From contig CM060856.1 of the NCBI GenBank assembly GCA_030737835.1, forward strand, positions 19,899,941 to 19,963,940: 64,000 bases of DNA, given 5' to 3'. Source of the DNA: Acorus gramineus. Its lineage: Eukaryota > Streptophyta > Magnoliopsida > Acorales > Acoraceae. Both the position numbers and the translations under genes were made by a program. The notes beneath the pieces are model-generated. The model ran no database searches. It worked only from the letters and a program-made list of their open reading frames with translations, and was not told the origin of the DNA. Below are positions 12,506 to 24,730 of this stretch, one piece after another. Each line of letters opens with the position of its first letter. The first letter of the stretch is position 1.

Positions 12506-12687
12506 ATTAGGGTTCTTTGTGTTACAAATTAGGGTTAGGGTTCTTTGTGGTACAAATTAGGATTAGTGCTCTCTATTGTTACAAATTAGGGTTAGGGTTC
12601 TCTGTGTTACAAGTGAGGGTTAGGGCTCTCTGTGTTACTAATTAGGGTCCCATGTGTTACAAATGAGGATTCTTTATGTTACAAATC
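12506..12687. repeat. Telomere-like minisatellite, about 7 units
   Basis: About seven units of roughly 22-29 bp repeat in tandem. Each starts with one or two ttaggg-type hexamers and continues into a ctttgtgttacaa-like segment. The hexamer resembles telomeric repeats, but the units are long and divergent, so this is an interstitial minisatellite and not a telomere. Confidence 0.75.
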
Positions 12688-14061
12688 AATTTTTTTTTTA
12701 ATGCCAGATGCATTATTCATCAAAAATCAAATATCTCGTGAGTCAAATAACACCCTCAAAGATAGAAAAAAACCAGATTACATATATATAATGTGAGTCT
12801 TATATATTTGAATCTACATTTTGTCTTACCCTCACATTTCTAGCTTAAAAAAATTGCATGTGTTTTTTCACAATGATTCTCTGTTTTTAATGGTTTAGAA
12901 CTGAGGATGATTGCCATGAACTATTTAGATTTAATGAGGATTGCCTGAATTTATTACATGTAGGATATGGCATGCTAGATCTGTTTTTTTTTATTTCAAA
13001 TGTATATGTGGCAAAAAGGATAAACAAAATGCGCGTCCGTGTCCCAAACTTAAAGAAATGTAAGTTTAGTTATGTAACTTCTTTTGCATGATAAATATTA
13101 ATGATACACTGTTTTGAACATTTCAATTAAAACTAATGATAAATACTAATATACACTGTTTTCATCATTTTAGGGTCTCATAGAATAATTATGTACCATA
13201 TAATGAAACCCAAGCTTCAACTGTTGATTGATTTGAGGTAAATATGCATGTACATTTGTAACGTTTTCCTTTTTATTTCATTCTTATGTTTCTGTTGATG
13301 CTTATGATTATGTTTGTATTGAATAGGTTGTGGTGTTATGGGTGCTAGTCACATTGTTGATGGTGTTAGGGTACAGCTGTTCAGTTTGTCTTTTTTGTTA
13401 TGTAGTTGGTTCTTTTTGTAAAGAACTTGAGAATCTTATTCAAGAGGATAAGCTGGGAAGAGCCCAGATCCGAGTGGGCTGATTTGCACACCTATCTCTG
13501 TTTTTTTGGCCCTCTGTTTTGTAATCAGTCAGCCAAGCCCTCACAAATTCTTTTTGTAAATCGGTACTAGCTAGTATAGTATCCCATTTCTTTTCTTCTT
13601 CAAACTTCACAATATACATTTGTATGTTTGGGCAAAGCAATAGAAATTATATTATCAAGCAAAAAAAAAAATTACTTGGTAATGTTGACTAATGTATCTC
13701 TGTTTACAACCTAAATTTAATTCCATAATTCTGTAGTGAATGCGGTTTACAATATAATCTTGAGTGAATACACTTTACAGGTTTTGTAATGAAAACAATA
13801 ACATATAGTTCTGCGGTGACAACCAAAAAAATCATTACAGAAGCACTAATGTTAGTGCTTGTTGGTGCCTGCTACTACATGTAGTTTATAAGTTTGTTGT
13901 TTTTAAGTGTTCAAATTTGGCTTTGTAAAAAATTGAGTATTATGTGGTGTGTGTAGTAAAAAAAATTTTTTTTACTCAACTAAGCAAAAATAATAATAAA
14001 AAATAATAGAACTAAGTACACAAACTAAACCAACAACTGTTTCAACAAACTCATTTCTCAA
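12688..14061. other. Intergenic or transposon-derived DNA
   Basis: No convincing exon. A 66-codon frame on the minus strand (13440-13640) has normal amino-acid composition but no recognisable motif. It could belong to the transposon relic that follows. Confidence 0.35.
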
Positions 14062-14479
14062 CTAACAAGTTGAATTACACAACACAATATTCACCAAGTT
14101 GTACATAACATTGATAATATTCATAATCACAAACTTTAAAGTCAATAAAAAATCATCTAATGATCTCGCGATAATCCAGATAACAAGAGGATGACTATGT
14201 AAATTGACAAATGAACTCTCGCATTTGCTCAACTTATTGTTGAAACTGCTCTTGACCCTACTACTCCATCTGTTGTTGCATCTGATCCATCTGTTGCTAC
14301 ATCTGTTGGCTCGATGTGCAACCAAAATCACCTGCACAGCCTTGTCCTCCTCCAAAATATTGAGATTTTGTAACCCCACTTCCCATTCCTTTAACCTTCC
14401 TGCAGTGTTCCATGCCATAAACCTCTCCATCGTTCCTCTCTTCCATTCTAATAATGCACTCATCAATGGCAGTCTGTAA
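14062..14479 (-). pseudogene. Possible CACTA-type transposon protein relic
   Basis: On the minus strand, one frame reads MSALLEWKRGTMERFMAWN and later DKAVQVILVAH. A second frame further along reads QQMDQMQQQM and EQMREFICQF with several stops between. Gln/Met repeats of this kind are common near the C-terminus of plant En/Spm-like proteins. The switch of frame and the internal stops suggest a decayed gene. The family assignment is weak. The plus-strand Leu-rich frame at 14204 is its shadow. Confidence 0.3.
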
Positions 14480-15088
14480 AAAAAAGAGCTAACATTATTG
14501 ATTTATAATGTGAAATCCGACAAACTGAAACCACATTGGTGAAACAAATAATCAATCATAATAGTTCATATAAATTCCCAACTATTCATTGTCATATCAA
14601 TCAAGAACAAAAAAGGTGTCAGAAGATTGGTTCCAAAAGAAGAGCAGAGAATAAAAGAAATAATAGATTGATGCAGCATATTCTGAACTTCAAGTAGCCT
14701 AAACTTTTCTTGATCAATATAAAATTTGCCACCCCTCTATTTGAAATAGGACCATTCCTGATCACTCCTAACCGGAAGAACAGAGTTTGCTTCAAGTAGA
14801 AATTAGAATAAGGATGATTCACGTCAACGCAAAAACAAATGCACATGCGAATTGAATGAGTAAAAAGATAAAAATCCAGGAGCATGGAGGAGAAATGTTA
14901 TTTTCCTACTACATTTAAAATGTGAAGGATCTAGATCAACTATTGAGCTAGGACTCAATTTATATAATGCAATGCTGAAACAAACAAAAAAAAATCATGG
15001 TAAACAAGTACACTCTCCATGACCTCAACCCAAAAGCTGGAAACAAGAATAAAAGAGAGATTTTATAATTTTAATGTTGAGCTGGTTT
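14480..15088. other. Intergenic DNA, no gene seen
   Basis: No supported exon. An 88-codon minus-strand frame (14619-14885) is hydrophobic with no motif. Confidence 0.4.
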
Positions 15089-17050
15089 TGTCACGACCTA
15101 GGGCGGCCATCCCCGAGACGTGACAAATATTTAATATCAGCTATCCACATATGAGATCAATAAAGACTCTAACACAACATCTAAGGCAACAAAACAATTA
15201 AAAGGCGATAACTGACATAAGATATATATACATATAGCGGAAGCCAAACAATTAAGTCTGTAATCCAAAAACACATTACAGACTAGAATACATAATCAAT
15301 TATCCTGTGAGAGCCAACATAAACAAAAAAGACATCAATACACATATACTGTGCACAAGCACGAGTATCAAATACATACAAGAGAAGGGGGGGGGTTCTA
15401 ATGGCCTCTCACTCGCAAGATCCAAAACACGAACGTTGCACTGCTGTGGTGATGCGCCTAAGGGAGCTCGTCCTTCAGTCCGACTCGACGCCAACTGGAG
15501 GAAACAAATGCGAGGGGTGAGCCACATGCTCAGTGAATGACACAATCCATGCATCACAACTCATATTAACATTTCAAGCAATTAGAATTCCAACAAAATG
15601 GAAGTAACCACACAAACTGATGGGTCGTATAACGACGCCGACCCACCACACCGTCACCCTCACCCTCCAAGTGTGACATTGGACTGTCGGGAGAGATCCG
15701 ACTACTCTACACCCTTGGTCCACCGGTAGCCCTCTCTCGGGTAGCCTCTACCTTGGGCCTCTCACTATCAGTACATCTGTCGCGCATCGGTTAGTACCTA
15801 CAGATGGGGGCCCGCCCAGGACAGCTTCACCTCCTGGCGGCTTCAACACGGATCCGACGAAGGGGAGAAAACAATCTACACTCACGGATACGATCCTCTT
15901 GGATCCGTCATCACCAGTTACTAAACACCGATAAGTAACGAATTCTCATGAATTCCTCCAGGGCGCATAACTCAGATGCGGGGAAGACATGGTTCGCAAT
16001 GCTAATGCCATGGTAAGACCCCATAAGAGGTCCTACAATTGCCTAACCTCATTAGGCAAGGTTCGTGGCTTTGATTACATGTATATAACAATATACAACC
16101 TACCTAATAAATATATATGGAATTTGTCATGGAATTAATACCAACATGATAGAAATTACAAGGAATTATCCTAGTCATGCTTTATATTCAATGCACAAAT
16201 GTAAGAAATAGATACATGATTAACTGGGTAGAAGCATGCATGGAATAAAGCTATCCTAGCATGAGATATGATGTATTGGTGAGCAGGGTTCCTAGGCATG
16301 ACATAACAATGCATAATCCTAGCATAAAAATCACCTATCATGGCATGGATGCAATATAGTTAATATGCAGTTATGGTACCCCACAGAGGTAGAATGCATA
16401 ACTATGTGCATCTAACGCCTCCCAAATGGGTTGGATTGATCCATTCACATATACTTGGATTGTAGCGTGTCCGAACTACAAGATCTGCAAGTCACAACAC
16501 AATAGAGATAAACAACGTGACAAACTCAACTAAAAAAAGAGCTATAACTTGAAATCCCTACAACCAATGGTACTCCAATCAAACATGAAGCTTTCTAACA
16601 CAAATATAAGCATACTTCATGAAGATATCATCTCTTAGTATTGCTTACAACATGCATAAACAACTCATTGACACAGCTATGTAAAACCGGTGCATCTGCA
16701 ACAAACACAACCTAATCATTGATTTCCACAGCATCCAATATACATCCAAAAATTCTGCAATAAATCATACACGTTCTTTGACATGTTGGAATCATAATCC
16801 ATTGAAGACATCATAACCAAATGTAGCCTCTATAGGCCTAGAATAAAATAGTTTCAGAAATAGGTCATTTTCCCCTCGAATTTGGACAGTCCTTGCAAAA
16901 CGGGTTATAACTTAAAGCACAGATAATAAAATGACACCAAATTTCATATATAGCATCTAGACACATGGATAATCATATCACATGTTGAGATAATGCTCAG
17001 AATATGCCTCTAGATACCAAATTCATGAGGATCGTCCCAAGACAGAAATC
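15089..17050 (-). mobile_element. Truncated Ty3/gypsy-type LTR
   Basis: It begins (plus strand) tgtcacgacctagggcggcc, which on the minus strand is an LTR 3' end finishing in ...gtgaca. It shares landmarks in the same order with the solo LTR at 17538-21069: the 'cctgtgagagccaa' block, gcgaggggtgagccaca (about 15512 and 17959), the 'caccctcac' blocks and the 'ggatccg' blocks. The far end is missing; similarity fades near 17050, before the GC-rich core. The copies are well diverged. The frames found here are not coding. Confidence 0.65.
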
Positions 17051-17537
17051 TGCCTTACCTCTCTAACCACCACCTAAGCCTCCCAACACTATCATCATCT
17101 CTTCTTCAACCCAACCACTACTGGTCCACACAAACGTTTTCAGATTCATTTCATTCTTATTGTCTTAGGCGTTTAAAGATGAATTTCAAGAGTACTGTTT
17201 TGAAACAGTATAACAAAACACGCAAGGAAGTTTTGTCTAGCTTGCTTGATTCTGTTGCTTATTCATTTACAATATCTGGATGTGAAAAAGTGCTTCAAGA
17301 TTTGATAAGGAAAGTGCTGCAAGTTGAGGTCTGGATCGCTGAGCACATTCCCGAGCATTGGTGTAATGCACTATTCTCGGGTGAGAGATATGGGGTAAGA
17401 TATCCACAGTCGTATCTCGTCTTCCAATATCTGCTTCTGAATACGCTTCTTCAAATGATCAACAATCAATTTGGCTTCATGAGGCATGAAGAGGTACTCC
17501 TCAGCCTTACTAATCCTTATTTCAGGGTCCACTTGAT

Positions 17538-20500
17538 TGTCACGCCCCAGGGCGGCCAACCCAGGGACGCGGCAAGTGTATATATAATATCAGAATCTAC
17601 ACAGGAGGTCAATAATATATATCATACACAGACAACTAGAATGACACACATGCAACAAAAGGGGCTGACATGATATATACACCAAATGCGGAAGCAAAAG
17701 ACTGAATCTGTGAATAAACATTCTACAGACTCGATACTCAATCATCTGTCCTGTGAGAGCCAATATACACAAATACAACTGAACATATACAAACACGTGC
17801 CAAGCACGGAAATCAAATACATACAGTCAAGAAGGGATGCTGATAACCTCTGGCACTCGCGGAACGTGGCGCTGCTCCGCTACTGAAGAAATCCCTCGGA
17901 AAGCTCCAACTGCTGCTCCGGCTCTAGCTCAGGCTCAGTGACCACTGGGGAAAAACATGTGCGAGGGGTGAGCCACACGCTCAGTGAACAGCACAACCCA
18001 TGCATCACAGACAATATTTACCACAATTCCATTATTTATCCAGTCTCCAAGACATAACAACATAATCCAGTGGTTCGTACTTCGCCGAACCACCACACCC
18101 TCACCCTCACCCATCAATGGGTGACATAGGCTATTGGGACTGATAATCATCTATTCACAAATCCAGTAGGTCGCTCATCGCCAACCCACTACACCCTCAC
18201 CCTCACCCTACCACGGGTGACATAGGATTTTGGGACTGACTAGGCTGTTGGTCACCCTTGGTCCACCGATAGTCTCTCCCTCCACTCCGTAGGCCGCTTG
18301 GTCTCCACCCACAACTTCAGCACAGTCCGAAACCAAATCAGGAGGTGCCTACTGAGGTGGGTCCTCCGAAGGACGACCTTTCTAACGCTGGGGGTAGCCT
18401 CTACCGGATCCAACGCAGGGAACAGAACAGCCTATCCATACGCATATGATCCACTCGGATCCGCCGACTACATATCATTACAACTCAAATGTCATGAATT
18501 CCTCTGAATTCAACCAGGTGCATCATCAAGATGCGGGAACATGTACAAAAATCAGCAAGGCTGGAATATCATTGGGGGAAAGAAACTCGGAAGGGCGGCG
18601 TGAGTTCCCGTTATAGGATACCCCGACAACCAAACAAGGAACACGGAGTACCCTAACCCGGGTCTCACCGCTGTCCTTGCAAGGCCCCTCCCCTATAATA
18701 TCCACCAACTATGCTAATAATTATACCAATCATACAATCATTACATATAATATTATTGGGACTAGAACCTTGGGAGGGCAGCCCGAGGTCCCGATACAGG
18801 ACATCCCGACAACCAAACAAGGAACACGGAGTGCCCTAACACGGGTCTCAGCGTTGACCTCGCAAGGCTCCTCCCTATAATATTATCCTAAGGCATGCGA
18901 TCTAACAGATACCAGCATTTAATTTAATAAATAAACTAGTAGGACGCATGCATAGGCCGGGGTTTCCTAGCATGAAAACCAGGGGACATGCTGCATGGCT
19001 CATACGCATATCCTAAGGGTGCAAGTCCCTAACATGCAAGGACTAGGGTAGCATGCATTCTACACATAATTCACACAAAGCATGGATTACATATTATTGT
19101 AGGTAATATTTATCCATGGCGCCCCAGGAGAGGTCGGTATACGCCCCAAGTGCGTACAACGCCTCTCTACTGGGTTGGATTGTCCCACTCACCAGTATCT
19201 GGGTCGTCGCGCGACTGTCCGTCTAGATCTGCAAGACAGACATTCAATATGGTGAGTTAAAATCCATAAACACCACAAAAGACAACCAAAAATACACCAA
19301 ACCCATAACAAACACCCAACACTCGGGCAAACGTGCATACGACCCGCACGCACGCTAGCCCGAGCACTCCGACAACCACCCGCACGGCCGGCCACCACCC
19401 GCACGGCCACCCGACCGCCCGGACGCGCCGCCGCGCCTCAGCCCGCGCACCCCGCACGCCTCGTGCCGCCCGCGAGCACCCCGCGCGCCCCCGCGTGCAG
19501 CGCCTCGCCTCGCGCGCACCACCGCCGCCTCACCGCTCCCCGCGCGCAACACCACGGCCTCCCCGCGCCCCGCGCGCACCGCCCGCGCGCACCCCCGCCT
19601 GCACTGCGCCCCCGCGCAGCGCCCAAGACTGCCTGCCGCACGCCCGAGTGCCCCGCGCCCCACGCGCAGCACCCGCGCGCGCCCTGCCCGCCTGGCGCCC
19701 AGCGCCCCGGGCCCTGACCCAGCACCCAGCACCCGCAGCCCAGCACCCCGGCGCTCAGCGCCCAGCACCCGGGACCGTCACCCAGTGTCCATGCGCACGC
19801 CCGCGCAGCACGCACCCAGCGCGCCTGGCAGCACGCGCTCAGCGCGCCTGCCAGCCTGCGTGCGCTGCTGCCCGCGCTGCCTGCCTGCGCGCGTCGCCGA
19901 GTGGCCCGAGCACCGCTCGCCTACCCACCCGAGTACCGTCCACCTGGCGCCCGAGCACCCCCTGCCAGCTGCCCGAGCATGGCCTGCCCAGCCGGCCTGC
20001 CCTGCTCGCGCAGCCCGCAGCCTGCCAGCTCCGCACGCCTCCCCCTGCACCCCCCGAGCACACGCCCGCGTGCGCACCTGCACGCGCTCGCGCGCCCAGC
20101 AAACTGGTGCACCTGCTCCTGACTACCCGGCCAGCCCCACCCAGTGCGCCCAGCATGCCTGCGCACAGCACGCCCAGCACTCGCGCCTGCTGGCCACCCC
20201 CCCCCCGACTGCATGCCCGCGCGCACGCCCTCACGCACGCGCGCGCCTGCCAAACTGCCCTGCCAGCCGCGTCAGCTGCTGCTGCCCTGCCCAAGACAGC
20301 CACCACCACTGCCCGAGGCCACCTCCCACCCATTCCCGAGCACCTCCACCACCACCCACCGACCTCCGACCACCTCCACCGCCCTCTGACGGCCACCCAC
20401 AGCCGCCGACCTCCACCCAACCCCAAAATCCACCTCCTAGCATACATCTATGCAAGAAAAGTGAAGAAAAAGGCCTTACCAAGGGGAGGAAGCGAAGTCC

Positions 20501-21069
20501 GGACGCTCTCCGCGCGCCGAAACCTTTCCCAAAGGCTCTCTTACGCCCCGATCTACCACGGCCTTCGAAACGGCCCGAATCAGAGGACAAAGAGAGGGGG
20601 ACGGAGTGGCTAGAGTCGTCGGAATCGGGATTTGAAGACACCGGAGCGTAGATCGGGACCCGATCTACACTTCCCGTGCTTTAGGTTTTAAGCTTTGAGG
20701 GCTCTAGGGGGCTTGAAAGTGAGAAAAGGAGAGAGGGGAGAGAGAAAATGAAGTTGGGGAAGATGATGAACAGTAACTCGGGATTTTAGATCTCACATAT
20801 ATATAGTGTGCGACTTAAAAACCCGGATACGTCCCGGAACTACGAAATTTTTGTAAACGGTGCCGGAATTCGATGAAATTTTCGTGAGAGGTCTAAAATG
20901 GCACCAGGACACCAAATATGCAGTTAGATTTCCAATCGGAGTCCTCTAACTCAGGACGATAGCTAACAGTCCAAAAATAAGCGGTTCCGATCAAAAATCG
21001 GTAAAAATCGAAAAACTGCCAGAACGCTCTAACGGTTACCAGCAGGTTAAAAGTGACACATATATAACA
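17538..21069 (-). mobile_element. Solo LTR, Ty3/gypsy Tekay/Del-like, 3,532 bp
   Basis: The ends are tgtcacgcccc (17538) and atataaca (21069), i.e. TG...CA on the minus strand. The flanks are cttgat at 17532-17537 and cttgat at 21070-21075; the repeat can be extended leftward by two bases (ca), so the exact target-duplication length is ambiguous. Beyond the two copies the flanking sequence rejoins into a continuous tandem-repeat unit, so there is no internal region and this is a solo LTR. On the minus strand a TATA-like ctatatatatgtgag (about 20812-20798) lies near the start. A C-rich core of 1.1 kb lies at 19330-20440. The lineage name rests on LTR length and end sequences only. Confidence 0.85.
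19330..20440. repeat. C-rich, CpG-rich low-complexity core of the LTR
   Basis: About 1.1 kb dominated by cgcgc, cccgcg, gcccgc and cagc words, with C greatly exceeding G on the plus strand. All six frames stay open for long distances as Pro/Ala/Arg- or Gly/Ala/Arg-rich text (the longest is 426 codons, 19333-20613). This comes from the rarity of A/T and hence of stop codons. No motif, codon periodicity or splice context supports a protein. Confidence 0.8.
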
Positions 21070-21075
21070 CTTGAT

Positions 21076-21600
21076 GATGCATTAAAGGGTTAATAAGGTA
21101 TATCCGTTCATAGTGACATTATGCTACAATTACGGCAAAATAGACAATAGTTACAGATACCAATATCACTGATTACAGAAATGGAATGCAAACTTAAACC
21201 TCATTCCAGGGTCAACCTGATGCTGTCAAGATAACATATATCTGTTCACAGTGACATTATGCTATAGTTACAGAACACAAGGACATAGTTACAGATACCA
21301 ATATCACTGATTACAGGAAATGGAATGCAAACTTAAACCTCATTCCAGGGTCAACCTGATGATGATGTCAAGGTTAATAACATATATCTTTCACAGTGAC
21401 ATTATGTTATAGTTACAGAAAAAAAGGACATAGTTACAGATACAAACATCACGGATTACAGAAATGGAATGCACACTTATCCTCATTCCACGGTCAACCT
21501 GATGATGCTGTCAAGGTTAAAAACATATATCTGTTCACAATGATATATCTTATAATTGTAGAACAATAGGAAATAGTTACAGATTCAAAAAACACTGATT
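21076..21600. repeat. Tandem repeat of about 140 bp, about 4 units
   Basis: Units are marked by cattccagggtcaacctgat at about 21202, 21341 and 21484 (spacing 139-143). Each carries 'cagtgacattatg', 'atagttacag' and 'atcactgattacag' in the same order. One more boundary copy, ttatttcagggtccacttgat, lies at 17517-17537 and is separated from the rest by the solo LTR. On the minus strand each unit carries a cag acceptor followed by the first codons of the next exon piece (VDP...). Confidence 0.8.
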
Positions 21601-22638
21601 ACAGAAACAGAAAGCACACTTCTGCGATGAATGAGATAGTGCCACTGTGTTATAGCTACAAAAAATTATGCAGTAGTTATAAATACGAACATCATTGATG
21701 AATGAGATGGAAAACTTGTTATCTAGATAGAGTTTTAGTGATAATAGTTGCACATATCTGTGGCACATACAGTTACATAAACATTACCTCTTCCTTTGTG
21801 AGGAGATGAAATTTTTCTAGGCGTTTGTCATCTAGCCTCCCCCACCAAAACATCCTTGGAATTTTACCATAGGCCAAGGGCCTCCGTAGCCTGGTGTATT
21901 CGTAGAACCACACCTGCATTGTAATTATGTATTAGCCCATATAATATATTGACAATAAAAAAATAAAAACAATATGGTAAACATACCATCACGGCAGCAG
22001 TACATCCACCAACATAGCCTAGGGGAACCCCTTCTTTCCCTACATCTCTTTGTTGGATCCTCTCGAAAAACAGCTTTAGGTCATCTAAAATCATTTTTTG
22101 GACAACAGAGGCCCATGAAATTTCCACGTCGCATCTAAATCATCCAAGTATTCAGCCAAGATCCTTGGACATGCGTACCCCTTGTTGGGTAGGAGAAAAG
22201 TGGCAAACATAAAGATTATTAGGATGCAAACAAAGTCCTGCACATTCTCGTCCTCCTTGGAAGAGAACAACTCAAGAAGCTTCAACCCAACGTCCCTTCT
22301 ATGCAGAGGCTTCGATGGAAAGTGCTTCTGGAGGAGGCGCATTTCAGAAATCTTCTTACTCTTCACATCCAAGGCCTTCCCATGGAAGGGTAGACCTATA
22401 ATCAACGCAACCTCCTCTTTCAAAAAATGGCATGTAACCCCACAGAAGTTGAATTTATCGTCCGACACATAACATCAACAAAATTTTTCTATAAGGTGTC
22501 CCTCACAGTGAATGACTGGTATCTTGAGAAAATGGTAGAATGGGGTCTTTTCAAGGATGTGAAGGTGCTCGACAGATGGTCTGACCTTGCCTAATATGTC
22601 TCTAAAATATTTCATGTAACACCGATGATTCACTTCAT

Positions 22639-23641
22639 CTGCGTAAGAAATATACAAATCACATTATTACAAAATTGTAATATCAAATAACAGAAACATA
22701 GTATATACATACAGAAAGTTACATAATCCTGTTACAGAACACAAAGAAAACCACCCATTTACACTGATCCCTAATAGGACTATAGATAGAGACACGTAAA
22801 TCCATTTACAAAAAGAATATTTCATATTACACATACACAATTAGAATGTAAAGAAATTGCATAACATATTACAGGAAGTACAACACTGAATACATTACAT
22901 ATACCAATGTAATGTAAAATAAAAACATGCACTAAAAGATAACATACACCAGTGTAATGCCATGTATCATTCAAACAACAACTACATCAACCTACAACTA
23001 TCACCAATACCTATTTTCTACATCAACCCATTTAACCCATTTACGACTAATACCTATCATCATTATAGATGATAGACATGTATATAGATTTACAGAACGC
23101 ATATTTTAATTTATCTATAGATAATTAGATTGTACAGAAACTGTATACCTGATTAGCGGTATATAGATTGTACTAACAAACCTATCATAAATCTTTAATT
23201 TTATCTTTCACATATCATTTACGGATATATACACATTGTGGCTATTATACCTCTAAGTTACATGACAAACAAATCTGTATTGTTCAAATAAAAACATTGT
23301 TCCAATGAACAACTACAATATTAAATCTACAAATGTAATCCCATATGTCCTTCACATAACACCTACCACACAATTACAGAATTTAGTGACCAATGAACAT
23401 ACAAAATACAACATATCCATTAGCCTATATAAATATGACGAGTTACAGAAAACAAAAACAAAATAAACAAAAATCATACATATAAGAATAGTGCGATAAT
23501 GCAACATTTACACAAACGTCATAACACCGATTTTAACACATCTTTCATTTATACAACAATATAACACCATCTATGAAATTAAAGTAACAATTTATAGGTA
23601 GTTATATGGAAATACAACAAAATACATCATAACTCGCATAC
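22639..23641 (-). other. Intron 1 of the decayed transposon-type gene
   Basis: About 1 kb of AT-rich DNA between the donor at 23641 and the acceptor at 22639, rich in 'ttacag' and 'acatatac' words. No other feature is seen in it. Confidence 0.5.
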
Positions 23642-23702
23642 CTCCCATCGGATTAACGTACTTTGGCTTCTTCTTCGATGCTATTTTGGGTGATTCAGCC
23701 AT

Positions 23703-24260
23703 GGTTAGATGGTTTAGAGAATGGGTTAGGGTTCGGCTAGGGTTTGGGTTTAAGCGAGGGGAAAGGGTATTGGCAAGGGAGAGTTTGTGTGAGACCGTCG
23801 GGAGACAAAATAGCGGTTGCCGGGAAAGTGTGAAGGTCGTGAGTCTCTTCGGGTTCATCGAGAACAGATAATGTCACTGGGCCGTCAGATTTCGGGGTGA
23901 AAGAATGGGGGAAGTTCCGTAGGGAGAACTGAACGGCATGGAGGAGCTCACGAGGGTCACTAGAAATGGAGAGGGTAAACGGACCTCGCGAGGATCACCG
24001 AAGAGAGAAAGTCAGGGAAGAAGTCGGTGCGATTTGGGGGGAAATTGATTTCGTGGGGGGTATTTCAGGCGTCAAGGGTAGTTTAGATAGGAATTGTGAA
24101 TAGAAACTGGTCAGGGGTAAAACAACAATTGGATACAGCTGAAGGGACAATTTTTTTTTCAAAAGTCCACGGATACAAAAAAAACCAGAGGTATGGTCCA
24201 GGGGCACATCGACAATTTACCCAAAAAACAAAGCCGTGCAATACCAAAAAAATCCACTCC
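23703..24260 (-). mobile_element. 5' flank, probable transposon terminal region
   Basis: Directly upstream of exon 1 of the decayed gene there is a moderately GC-rich leader with repeated 'gagaact' and 'ggtcac' words. It ends in a T-rich segment which on the minus strand reads tgggtaaattgtcgatgtg. Such words resemble ends of plant Mutator-like elements that carry captured or Ulp1-type genes, but the opposite end was not found. Confidence 0.3.
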
Positions 24261-24730
24261 ATTCAAAGTACACACTCAACAAAATGAATAACAAGAATCC
24301 TATAGCTATGTATATGTATACATATAGGCCCAGCAGAACATATCAAGTGGCCATATATGCTAAGAAGTCACAGACACATGGTCTGTCAGATGCTTTGATT
24401 GATGAAATAATCAGACGTGTGCTAGTTCCATATTTAGTTAATGCAAAAGGTTTTGGTTGAGGTAGCTCTTTGGAGGGCTGCCAACTCTGATGTAAATGTT
24501 ATTTTTGACAAATGAATAGAATATGCCCTAATCTAGGGCCTTTTAGTCAAAAGAAAAAAAAAAGACGCAGATATAGGACAAGGGATCTGTGGGGTTATCG
24601 GCGCAGATGCTTAAATCCCATTTGTGTGAGTGATCGCGTCTGCCAGCGTTTGCAGACTCCACCACAATGAAAACGCACACACAAATGGCGCTATAGCTGG
24701 TCATTCCCTCCCCAAATCCCAACAAGTCCA
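24261..24730. other. Short intergenic stretch, 3' flank of ACC synthase
   Basis: No gene. The part nearest 24731 is probably the 3' UTR of the ACC synthase gene. An 'aaaaaaaaaa' run lies at 24553-24562. Confidence 0.5.

Larger units (their letters stand above)
17371..23702 (-). pseudogene. Decayed multi-exon transposon-type gene (plant-mobile-domain or DUF1985-like)
   Basis: Four pieces join on the minus strand. Exon 1 is 23702-23642 (MAESPKIASKKKPKYVNPMG, donor gtatgc). Exon 2 is 22638-21987 (acceptor ttacgcag, donor gtatgt). Exon 3 is 21913-21788, with VWFYEYTRLRRP and FWWGRLDDKRLEKF (acceptor gcag, donor gtaatg). A further piece is 17537-17371 (EEYLFMPHEAKLIVDHL). Splice phases agree across exons 1 to 3. 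Exon 2 has GVTCHFLKEEVALIIGLPFHG, here described as a GLPF-type motif typical of plant proteins spread by transposons (PMD, or DUF1985 with Ulp1). It is broken by a TGA at 22477-22475, where Arg is expected, by a frameshift near 22127-22145, and by the solo LTR at 17538-21069. The family name is inference; the exon structure is seen. Confidence 0.6.

Noticed and set aside
12506..12687. A true telomere end
   Set aside because: Units are long and degenerate, and ordinary sequence continues on both sides.
17179..17673. 164-codon plus-strand frame
   Set aside because: It runs across the LTR insertion point, and the minus strand of the same stretch carries the exon-like frame. A plus-strand gene fragment before 17400 was considered (there is a donor-like gtaaga after ERYG) but no partner was seen.
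19333..20613. 426-codon open frame and several overlapping long frames on both strands
   Set aside because: They come from a C/G-only tract in which stop codons are rare. The text is Pro/Ala/Arg or Gly/Ala/Arg without motifs, and the tract lies inside an LTR.
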